Positions 9,035 through 16,786 of a stretch of DNA of 16,786 nucleotides are shown piece by piece. Within the stretch, counting starts at the first letter, position 1. The number at the start of each line of letters is the position of its first letter. The notes under the pieces were generated by a model. The model was not told where the DNA came from. It made no database searches and saw nothing but the letters and a program-made list of their open reading frames with translations. The stretch is from Coprinopsis marcescibilis (Eukaryota; Basidiomycota; Agaricomycetes; Agaricales; Psathyrellaceae). Location of the stretch: the NCBI GenBank assembly GCA_004369085.1, contig ML210551.1, forward strand, positions 1-16,786, written 5' to 3'. The position numbers and the translations under genes were made by a program.

Positions 9035-10215
9035 ATGTACGCTGTTAGCGGCTTTGCCCTGACATTGATTGACTTTATACGCATCATGGCGGCGATTCCC
9101 GCTGTTCGAGCCATTATGTCCAAGTACTGCCAACCTGACTTGAATGCCACTGTGAACCACGCCGGCGCTAGCTATAGAATTTGGAGGGACGCGCAGACCG
9201 CGAGAGTTAGGAAATCGATGCCCGATATATGTAGTGAGTATCTATTCGATCCGATTGCGTTGAAACCCGCTTACCTTTTTGTTGCTAGTGTTTCGGGGTG
9301 CAGCGCCAGGAGAAATGCCACCCAATGCCTCTACCCACATCTTATTTGCTCTGAGAGGCATTCCGTACAAAAACAGAGATGTCAAGATGGATCCCACTCA
9401 TCGCGACTATCCTGCTGTCACAAAACAGACCCAAAACGATCGAGACAGACTACTTCAAATGCTCGATTTCATCAAATCTCAACAAGGCCCTACACTGCGA
9501 CCGGAGCGGTTCAAGTTTACCTGGAAGGTTCAAGAGTTTCCACAGGGAACCTTCCCTGGTAAATTGGTATGTCTGAAAACCTTCGCCATTTTAATGCGCA
9601 TGAAACTAATCGCTTCACAGAGGCCTGAAGCGCTACCGGACATGTTATATGGTGCATACAAAATCTCAAACGACACCATGAATGAGATTGCCAGGGCAAC
9701 ACCCGGTCTTCAATCCTTTCATTTCACGGAAGCGTTTTACAACTGTTCGGTATGGAGGGCAAAGCTCCCGGCACACAAGCGAAAGGATGTCCCCCGAGCA
9801 TGGTGTATGTGACCTTGTTGTATCCTTCAGACAAATCAGGATTAATGTGTGCCTTCGAACAGCGTGCCAGCAGCAACCACCGCCCGAAGGGCAGGACTTC
9901 GACCTCAATGCACCGCGCGACGTCTGCTTCCTCGTCAAAGGGGTCGACTATAGATCGGAGTCACAAACAAAAGACCCAAGCGACCCGCATTACAGCTATC
10001 TACATACTGAAACTTCCGAGGACATGGACACACTCGACCGTTTCTTGCGTCTTATCAAGAACGAAGGCGGACCATCGTTAGAGCGCCAGGATTTCAAGTA
10101 CGGATACGCGCTTGGCCCCAATCTCACTACAGTAGGTTACATCCTTCTTTTAACCAATTCAAACCACTGATTCTAGTCTTCCCGTAGATGCAATCCCAAG
10201 AGAAGATATTTATGA
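9035..10215 (+). CDS. SGFA family copy 3, apparently intact, unknown function
   Basis: Exons: 9035-9233, 9289-9566, 9621-9749, 9871-10131, and probably 10177-10215. Donors are GTGAGT, GTATGT, GTATGG and GTAGGT; the frame is open through exon 4 (289 residues). Exon 1 carries SGFAL, D-F-I-R-I-M, P-A-V-R-A-I-M, C-Q-P and Y-R-I-W-R-D. Residues 83-147 (exon 2) and 219-283 (exon 4) are two copies of one 65-residue module: F-x3-G-x2-Y, a D-P pair, D-x-L, I-K, G-P-x-L and F-K align without gaps. The family is not recognised. No signal peptide or clear membrane segment is evident; the exon 1 hydrophobic stretch contains D and R and looks amphipathic. Start 9035 matches exon 1 length in the other copies; ATG 9005 is also in frame. 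The last exon is uncertain: read-through stops at 10170, and acceptor 10187 would stop at 10250. Confidence 0.75.
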
Positions 10216-10330
10216 CGTGCAAGATGAGACCCGGAATCCGATGTGTGTAGATAGATGGCTCTAATTCTCGACGGCCCATCGCTTCAACTCGCACACATTC
10301 TGTTAAGCTTAGTAGTACAGCCATGTTAAT

Positions 10331-10724
10331 TTTGAATCCAGTTTTCGCAGAATACTCCAGTCACATACAAAAAGAAAGGCAAATGATGCTGGAATACATT
10401 CGTCTATGCCAGGAGGTACTGAGGTACAGCGTCGAGGTGCTAATCAGCACAAGTATCGGCTTGACCGCGAGACAATGGGTTGGAATGTGCCTGAAATATG
10501 GATACAGTGCGTCCACATATCGTGCTTTCTAGCTTTATTTTACGTTCCGGGACAAGGTAAGGCAATTAATACTCCATCAAGAAGCTCTCAAAGCTCTCTT
10601 CGACGCCCTGCAAGAATGTTACTTGGACATAGAAGTTCCGTATCAGATTGGTAACCAAATGCGTCAAGACCATCGACTCCGGTCCTTCGCTTCAACACCT
10701 CTGTTAAGTCGGATCATCATGTGA
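10331..10724 (+). pseudogene. Relic of an unknown protein-coding gene
   Basis: Protein-like sequence appears in two frames. One, up to about 10505, has YRLDRETMGWNVPEIW. The other, about 10539-10724, has FRDKVRQLILHQEALKALF, then L-D-I-E-V-P-Y-Q-I-G and a stop at 10722-10724. The frames do not join without a shift, because the only GT-AG span between them is about 26 nt. The composition (charged helices, Trp-rich motif) looks like real coding sequence, but I cannot name the family. It sits between SGFA copy 3 and the M43 fragment, where no equivalent is found in the left unit. Confidence 0.4.
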
Positions 10725-10767
10725 ACTCATGCAAAGGTTCATTGGGCCGATCCTGGTCCCGCCGAGA

Positions 10768-11459
10768 CTTTGATTTATCGTTCTTGTAGACTGCGGTCCA
10801 CGAAGTTGGCACTGGGTTGGCCTCTACCATACCTTTCAAGACGGTTGTTCGCATGTCAGAGATGAAGTTGTTGACACCCCTCTAGAGGCTGGTCCGGCGT
10901 ATGGCTGTCAGGTGGGGCGGGATTCATGTTCAGAACATACGGGGCTGGATGCTGTTCGTCAGTGGGAGTCAATTATTGGTGTCGCTGACGTACTTTTCGT
11001 GTAGATAACTTCATAAATTACTCGGATGACGCCTGTATGGAACGATTTGCGCCTGGTCAGGTCGTCAGGATGCGAACTCCGCTATCCATCTTTCGAAGAA
11101 TACCCATGTAATGTAGTCCCTTGTCATGAAATATATTGATATCCAACACCTGGTACACTGCATCCAATCGAGACCGATATTCCACCTGGGGGTCTTGGCC
11201 ATACTCAGACGCAGTAAAACTGCGAATCGAAAATCCTAGACTGACTTGAGCGATGCGTGTGGGATTAAAGAAGAGATCTGAGCAATTCAGCTTCGCCTAC
11301 AGGGCTCAAGTGCCAAGCATTCCCGCACAGGACCTTCGGCTTGCGCTTGGTATAGTGTCTTTTTTGCAATCGTCGATTCTTGTCTTTATAACATGGCGTC
11401 TAGACTCCCAGACATATAGACGATGCAAATGCAAAATTGGGCGCTTTTCGAACTCGCTT
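10768..11459 (+). repeat. Segmental duplication, right copy
   Basis: This block matches 4816-5421 in the same orientation. It contains M43 exons 6 and 7, their intron and the 3' flank, with an extra stretch of roughly 80 bp in the 3' flank compared with the left copy. Upstream similarity stops inside the intron before exon 6, so only the 3' part of the peptidase gene is present. Confidence 0.8.
10790..11111 (+). pseudogene. 3' fragment of M43 metallopeptidase gene, frameshifted
   Basis: The segment corresponds to exons 6 and 7 of the gene at 3955-5170, including the CTTGTAG acceptor before it, the intron between the exons and a stop at 11109-11111. One G is missing in the zinc-site codons (GTTGGCAC against GTTGGGCAC), so the HEVGH motif shifts frame. 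The intron donor context GTGAGTGG has become GTCAGTGG, and the intron lost about 9 bp of a short internal repeat. Exons 1-5 are absent. It cannot make an active peptidase. Confidence 0.85.
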
Positions 11460-11950
11460 CAAAGCACCACCCCCAACCGATTAATCCAGCCTTCGATTAA
11501 ACCAGCACAGGGAGCAATTACTGTTGCACCCACCTGCGAGCGCCAGTCGATTAAACGCAACTAAAACCGCTCGAGGTTAAACAAAGCGATCAAACGCGGG
11601 ACGCTGTACCTGAGGTTGAAACACTCCCTTCAGCTTATGTACTCACCACTTGCGTGCAATGGAGACAGCTGGGGCTTTCAGTTGACTGAGTTGGGAAATA
11701 TGGGATTTAAATTGACACCCGAAGTCAAATCTTGAGGACTAGTGGATAGAACAATTTCGACTACTTCACATATTATTTTTCGGACTTTCCCACATTTCCT
11801 AGAGCCCCCATTTTCGTACATTACCGAGGGCAATTGCACTGTTATCGATATCGTCATTATTACTTCCTATTTACGCCTGTACCTGAGGGCCTTGAGTTCG
11901 AGAATACAGAGAAGCCTCTCCAACGTGTGAGACTGAGGACCCGACAGAAA
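11460..11950. other. Intergenic stretch with loose GATTAA-type repeats
   Basis: The motif GATTAA or a close variant recurs around 11478, 11494, 11547, 11575 and 11589, at irregular spacing. Otherwise I see no gene. The open frames here overlap each other and lack motifs. Confidence 0.3.
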
Positions 11951-12235
11951 ATGTTGCGCAACGTGGGCGCCTTTTTAGCTTGCTTAAGCTTTGTTCGAGC
12001 GTTCGATCCTTTTAGGGGTCTGCTGGGGGACAGAAAATGTGCCTTCGCATCTTATACTTTGGGCCAGGGCAATTCATTACGCAAATTAAAACAGGACACC
12101 GACTTCTGTTGTCGCCTTTGCTTCCGCCGACTACACCCTTCCTGCCACAACGTCACTCAAGGGCAAAGGGACCCAGATGGTCACATCGCTCACCTCGTGG
12201 ACGGAGAGCGTAGTGCCCATCAAAAGCTCACATGA
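11951..12235 (+). CDS. Possible small secreted Cys-containing protein (doubtful)
   Basis: From ATG 11951 a 94-residue frame opens with M-L-R-N-V-G-A-F-L-A-C-L-S-F-V-R-A-F, which resembles a signal peptide. It holds five further Cys, three of them in C-C-x2-C, and ends at TGA 12233-12235. Against a real gene: its stop overlaps the box conserved before SGFA copy 4, and its first 50 bases resemble non-coding sequence near 5397-5440 and 11435-11459. It may be chance coding potential in duplicated flank. No family is recognised. Confidence 0.25.
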   Translation: MLRNVGAFLACLSFVRAFDPFRGLLGDRKCAFASYTLGQGNSLRKLKQDTDFCCRLCFRRLHPSCHNVTQGQRDPDGHIAHLVDGERSAHQKLT

Positions 12236-12240
12236 CATGT
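12227..12240 (+). promoter_or_regulatory. Conserved CTCACATGA box, SGFA copy 4
   Basis: CTCACATGACATGT lies about 60-70 bp before the ATG of copy 4. CTTGCTCTTCC (12266-12276) repeats the second string shared by copies 1 and 3. Spacing to the ATG is shorter than in copies 1 and 3. Confidence 0.35.
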
Positions 12241-12296
12241 GGTTTTTCTTTCTGGGAGACTCGGGCTTGCTCTTCCTTAGCACCACGTCTATTAAC

Positions 12297-12501
12297 ATGA
12301 ACACACCATATATTACCAGCGGATTTGCCGTTACTGTGGTGGACTTCATACGCATTATGGCTCTAATCCCCGCCGTTCGAGCCCTTATGGCCCAGTACTG
12401 TCAACCTAAGAATTCCATCCTTGTTCAGGCTGGCGCAGTATACAGGCTCTGGAAGAGCACTCAGCCCGAAAGATTCGAAAATTTAATGTCTGAGAAATGC
12501 A
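12297..12501 (+). pseudogene. SGFA family copy 4, exon 1 only
   Basis: Exon 1 is open over 205 nt, the same length as in copy 2, and ends in phase 1 at GTGAGT (12502). It encodes M-N-T-P-Y-I-T, SGFAV, D-F-I-R-I-M, P-A-V-R-A-L-M and C-Q-P, all conserved. No exon 2 module (F-x2-R-G, D-P, G-P-x-L-R) can be found in any frame downstream to 12800. At most, GTGTGGAGGGTAAAG near 12723 recalls the start of intron 3. It is therefore a 5' fragment. The unbroken exon suggests recent truncation or continued constraint on exon 1. Confidence 0.75.
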
Positions 12502-14152
12502 GTGAGTACCTTCCGAAGTCTAATCTCGACGAAGATTACTGTCTCAATGTCTCAATGTATGACATAAACTATACACGCACATGCACGGTTACATCGTTGG
12601 TGGACCATGTAAACAGGCACAGCCCCATATGAGAGAGAGCATATAAAGGCCTTTCGTTGCCCATGCCTTGAGAACAAATACCCCTTCTCCATTCTTTTTC
12701 AGCCAGGCTCGGGGCAGAATTTGTGTGGAGGGTAAAGGTGGTTAAAGAATGCATCAAAGATGAGGCGCACTCAGTTCGTAGTCAGCGCCAGTTGAGGAAT
12801 GAATACCTCGAGCTGCCTCTGTGCATCGTTAGCAGCAGGTACCGTACATCACACACATCCATAGACTCGGAATAAGACTGGCGTCTAAACTACATGATTG
12901 CCCTAGAAAGAGGCGGAAGGCAACAGTTGGGCAACAGGGAGAACTGTCAGTATTCCTGACTTACCATTCCTGTATACTACATATGACCTGTTACCGATCT
13001 CAAGACGTTAACTCGGTAGAACAACACAGAGAGCCTCGAAAGAGGATCGAAAGGTCGCCAGCGGTTGGGCGCTTTCGGCATCTTCCGCCAATTCGGCCAA
13101 GTTGTAGTAGGCACCCTCGCCCGACGCCACAGACCCTCACAGACCTCGTGCAGTAGCGCAACATGCCCTACCGAGAATATGAATACAAAAATACATTGAT
13201 ACATTGGGGCATCGAGACATAGATACACCGAGACGTTCCAAGTCTGAGAAGTTCTGTCCCATTCAAGTTTCTGAATATTCGAGAATCGACAGTCATTGGA
13301 GTGAAACGCGCTAATACTTTTCCCAAAATGTATCTTAATCTTTAGGTCAATCTTCTATCCAGAACATCGAATGAATACTGGAATTGAGGACCATCATACG
13401 TATGGGTAGCCATGAGCTTCAAATATCGTACTCACTCTGCCGATTAGAGGAAGGACCTTTCTGTCAAGTCTCCGGCATAACAGTCCCATGCTCCAGGGAG
13501 ATTGGTAAATGGAAGACGAAACATTTGATCGCCTGGCAATAATACTAATGATATCACGGATGCATCGTTTCAGCACAAATGCAAATGATGGATCGGAATT
13601 TTGGAATAGACTTCCAAAAAGCTGCGATCCATCCTTCAGATTTCCTGATTGAACTGTTCCTGCTGAGCTCATAGTCGCTGTTATTCCAGATTGGGGACAT
13701 CCTGGCGACATCTACATTGAGGATGGCACATCGGACATGCACACGATCTGGACAATTTTATTTCATCATTCATGTCTTTAATATTAGTGGAACAGGCGGC
13801 AGGCCTGGTTATATTTTCACAAAGATAACGACGAACCCATTTATACAAATGAGAGCCATAATTACGATATATCTGAATATGTATCTAGCGACCAAACTAT
13901 GAAGAATCATATATCATGACGTTGACGTGACAATGCGAGAGTTAGTTAGAAGGGGTAAGATCCAAATGCAAGTAACGGAAGATGAATGAGCTTGATGATG
14001 TAAGTGAACGATAGCAAGGGAGGAAAGCAATGAGGCCATATGTGTACAAGGGGATGAGAATTGGAATAGAGAAGGAGAAAGGAAGATAGAAAGGGAATTT
14101 GATATCGTATTCGGGGACCGGGACATATCGTGGCTTGCAGGGACCTCCTCGC
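12502..14152. other. Long stretch without an assignable gene
   Basis: Short open frames occur on both strands. The best is on the minus strand at 13394-13711 (105 codons), with a GTGAGT donor-like site at about 13439 and a neighbouring frame reading F-R-L-P-F-T-N-L-P-G-A-W-D-C-Y. It may be a decayed or intron-split gene, but no complete model could be built and no family is recognised. Bases 13175-13235 hold imperfect GATACATTG/GATACACCG-like repeats. No RNA gene or transposon was seen. Confidence 0.35.
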
Positions 14153-16417
14153 CTACTCATGTCCACGCGTTACGACAAAAAGGTCAGAACGCACCCCTCC
14201 CGGATGATAATGCAGAATTTGCAGAGAAGAAGAGTGCCCCGTGATCTGAGACCCCGACCCACTAAGGGTGTAATCCCGCGTCACCGGCTGGGCCTGCTGA
14301 TTTAGAGGGTACCAAGGCTCCAGGGACAGGTTTCCGGGTCGCAATAACGGATTCTTACAGCTCGAGTCTTCTGGAATTGGCGAAACGACGACCGAATTAC
14401 CTGGTGCGTGACCATCGGCTACGGCATCAGATACAGCAGCAGGGTTCGGGAGCGAGGGTGCTGCACTTTGAGTGGGCGTGCATGTCCCGGCACGCCGGTG
14501 CGGCTGACGTTCCCGGCGTGTCGGATAGGGTGAGGGTCGTACGACTGAAGGTGCACTGTGTCTGCGATCGAGACCTACCGAGTTGAAACGAACCCTTCCT
14601 AAAGGTGGAGTCGATTTCCCCCGCAGCGGTTGTGTACGACAGCGAATGACAGCGGGTAGCTCTTGCTTTTTGTTGTCTCCAGGACTAGCCGAGTATGGGC
14701 GAACGGCATGTTTATCTAGCTTTCGGAGTGCGTCAGTGTCGACTGCTGCTCTGGGCGTGTTGGGCAAGGACATGCTGAGACGAGGCGGAATGATGCTGGT
14801 ATTGATGGATGGAAGGGTAGGAGGCGTTCGCTTTGTGGACGACAGCAAGGCTCTATCATAGCCATCGACCTCCTCCAGTTTGCACAATACAGGCCTCGCA
14901 GTCACTTTGTGCATGTCCTGCCGAGAGGGTTCTGGGTGGGGGTGTGGGTGGCTCTGTGGATGCGGGCGGAGGAAACGTTGATATCGTTCCATAGGTTCAT
15001 ACGGTAGAATCTGACGAAGAACACCCTTGCTAAAGGGGGAGTGGCACGAGGATTTGAGACATATGACGTCCAGTTGCGAAGAGTTGAGCTCGAGAGCCTT
15101 GATACGATTGAAAATGCATAGGTGGCAGAATGTGTGGCCTGATGGGCAGCGAGCGATGGCGTCCTGGAAAAAAAGGTCGGTAAGTGGCCAAAGGGTACAG
15201 GCAAGAGATAACATACCGAGTTCGCATTTGTAAAACAAGCTTCACACCGAGAGTTCTCAAGGATGTCGTGCCTTTGTGTCACGGGGTATTGCTTGGACGA
15301 GCGGTTCCTCCCCCGGGTCGATATGAGGTGAGTGGCCAGCCAATTTCTTTCGGCTTCAAATTCAGCGTCAAATAAAACTCGATTGTCGCTGTCGGCTGAC
15401 GTGTATTGGATAGTGAGATCGAGTGTGACAATGAGAGGGTCCGGCATAAGTGGCTGGGTCGTACGTTGCATCTCCTGGACTTCGGATAACATGAAAAGAT
15501 ATGTCGGTGCATACAAATAATGGTGTGCTTGGAATTGGTGCTGTAGGTAGCTGAAGGGGATGAACGAGAAGCAACGCCTCAGTTCGTACTGTACCATCCA
15601 GTCAGTACGCTGAAGTGGCACCGCAAAATTCGCTTGACGTACCAGTGCCAGGTGAACATAGTCAGGACCTCCGACAAACTTCCGGGTGGTTACCCCATAG
15701 TCAACTGTGGCTGCGGCGGTGGGTATTCCAAGACGTCTTGACACTGACGTCTGATTGGATGTATGAGAAAAGTTCATTGAACGGCTGATTGCTTCGTGTC
15801 GATCATTGACACCGTCGAAATGGCTTTGGTACATTTCCCGGGTTTTCTACAATATTGGCATTGTGTCAGGATTGTTAGATCGTCCAATGAAAGCGGGAAC
15901 AAACCGAAGAAGATTCCAAATGTGCAATGTCGAGCTGTTGAGAATGTCCGTGGGTAGAGGCTGGAAGAGAATTTCCACTGGTTTGGACGTAGTCGGAGTT
16001 GCTGGTAGCAGTAGTGTGTTCTTCGTCGCTCAAAAGATCGGGATATGGAGTAAGCGGTGTGGTGGGATGGTTTTGATGGGTGCCAGCGATGTCACTGGAC
16101 CCAACGAGTCTTGCTTCCACTTCGAGGAGTCGTCTTTGCCTGACAGCAAGTCTGTGTCGCTGCTGACGTTTTCGAGCAGCCTCCCGTACCCTCTGCTTGC
16201 GTTCGAGATCCTTTGCCAATGGAGAATGGGGAATGGCAAGACTAGTAGGCTTCTGTTCGTTGATACGTCGGTTCCCTTCCTCTGGATCACGAGATCGATG
16301 ATTTCGAGCGACTTCAATAGGCTGCGGCACTGGTTCAGACGTCTGCGTCGTTCGTTTAGGTGAAAGAGGCCTGCTTGACGATGGTTCTTGCGCTGGCTGG
16401 GTTCCTGGACGGGGCAT
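14153..16417 (-). CDS. RNF216-like RING protein with bZIP-like basic segment
   Basis: Minus-strand exons: 16417-15905, 15846-15217, 15163-14153; introns of 58 and 53 nt, both phase 0; 717 residues. Residues 68-100 are strongly basic (E-R-K-Q-R-V-R-E-A-A-R-K-R) and recall a bZIP basic region, but the canonical Asn and the Ser/Cys-Arg pair are missing and no clear leucine zipper follows. Residues 172-370 are of unknown fold and include F-D-A-E-F-E-A-E-R-N-W-L. The zinc ligands C372, C375, C387, H391, C394, C397, C416 and C421 form a RING with final spacing C-x4-C and the CPSGHTFC core, as in RING1 of RNF216/Triad3 RBR ligases. No IBR or RING2 follows. The rest is Pro/Ser/Arg-rich and probably disordered. 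Likely role: ubiquitin ligase or adaptor. ATG 16447 or exons further upstream are possible. Confidence 0.75.
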
Positions 16418-16786
16418 TGCAAGCAGTCGACGCACAGGGCATCCCAAACTGGTTTAGAAAGTGAGGTGCCTGGTCCACATCTTGTGGAAACAGACTCTTG
16501 AATGCCGCGAGTGTCTCCGTTAGGTCGCGCGCCGGACAGGGTTGATATGATGAGATCCATTTACGAAACGTGACGAGATGGCAAAATTCTGAAGAATCGA
16601 GATGTGATTTTGCTGTTGACGAATCGAATGGGTAGTTATTCGCAGAGAGGGCGAGTTCCCCTGGAAATTTGTTGCTGTAGAGTGCGTATTCTGGGTTTGA
16701 ACCGTTTGAGAACGATGGTGAGTGACAGCAAGAGGAAACGAACCTAATTCCATCCGCCGTGACGGCGATCACTCAGCAGACCGCTA
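16418..16786. other. Upstream region of the RING gene, unresolved
   Basis: Overlapping minus-strand frames (16772-16356 and 16560-16030) continue across this stretch, and one may be a 5' exon of the RING gene or of another gene cut by the window edge. No motif lets me choose. The minus frame ending at 16356 reads Q-D-V-D-Q-A-P-H-F-L-N-Q-F-G before the proposed start. Confidence 0.3.

Noticed and set aside
9748..9812. Reading SGFA copy 3 straight past exon 3 to a stop at 9812
   Set aside because: It would drop the second repeat module. The donor at the same codon (TCG then GTATGG or GTGTGG) is conserved in all three copies and joins exon 4 in phase 0 in copies 2 and 3.
13175..13235. Possible minisatellite or array of GATACATTG-like units
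   Set aside because: Units are few, imperfect and irregularly spaced, so no array can be supported.
14583..14861. Plus-strand frames opposite the RING gene
   Set aside because: They are antisense shadows of the GC-rich, Pro/Ser/Arg-coding last exon, with no motifs of their own.

Overview
The window looks like nuclear DNA from a filamentous fungus, most likely an agaricomycete basidiomycete. The genes are cut by many short GT-AG introns, mostly 49-72 nt, with phases that can be followed exactly. There is a secreted fungal-type M43 metallopeptidase and an RNF216-like RING protein. A Rhizoctonia/Ceratobasidium-type genome is a guess from gene style, not shown by the sequence. All joined gene models were built by hand from splice sites, frame continuity and paralogue comparison.

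Layout. (1) 1-2515: two head-to-tail members (copies 1 and 2, both damaged) of a gene family I do not recognise, here called the 'SGFA family' after a conserved start motif (S-G-F-A near the N terminus). (2) 3955-5170: a seven-exon, apparently intact secreted M43 (pappalysin-like) zinc metallopeptidase. (3) 5734-8525, minus strand: a six-exon gene for an 837-residue protein made of two copies of one architecture: an N-terminal module, an acidic linker, and a domain with motifs like those of RecB/Cas4-type PD-(D/E)XK nucleases. (4) 9035 to about 10215: SGFA copy 3, the only member here that seems intact. It is followed by a relic of an unknown gene (about 10331-10724) and by a broken 3' piece of the M43 gene (10790-11111). 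(5) 12297-12501: SGFA copy 4, reduced to its first exon. (6) 14153-16417, minus strand: a three-exon gene for about 717 residues, with a bZIP-like basic segment, a RING resembling RING1 of RNF216/Triad3, and a long disordered tail.

Two themes dominate. First, a unit 'SGFA gene followed by M43 peptidase gene' occurs twice in the same orientation (152-5421 and 9035-11459), with the minus-strand gene between; the second M43 copy has decayed. Second, two unrelated genes (the SGFA family and the 837-residue protein) each carry an internal tandem duplication at exon-block level. All four SGFA copies have a CTCACATG-like box 65-130 bp before the start, so promoters were duplicated with the genes. 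I see no tRNA, rRNA, CRISPR array or clear transposon. Long stretches (2516-3682, 12502-14152) hold nothing I can assign with confidence.
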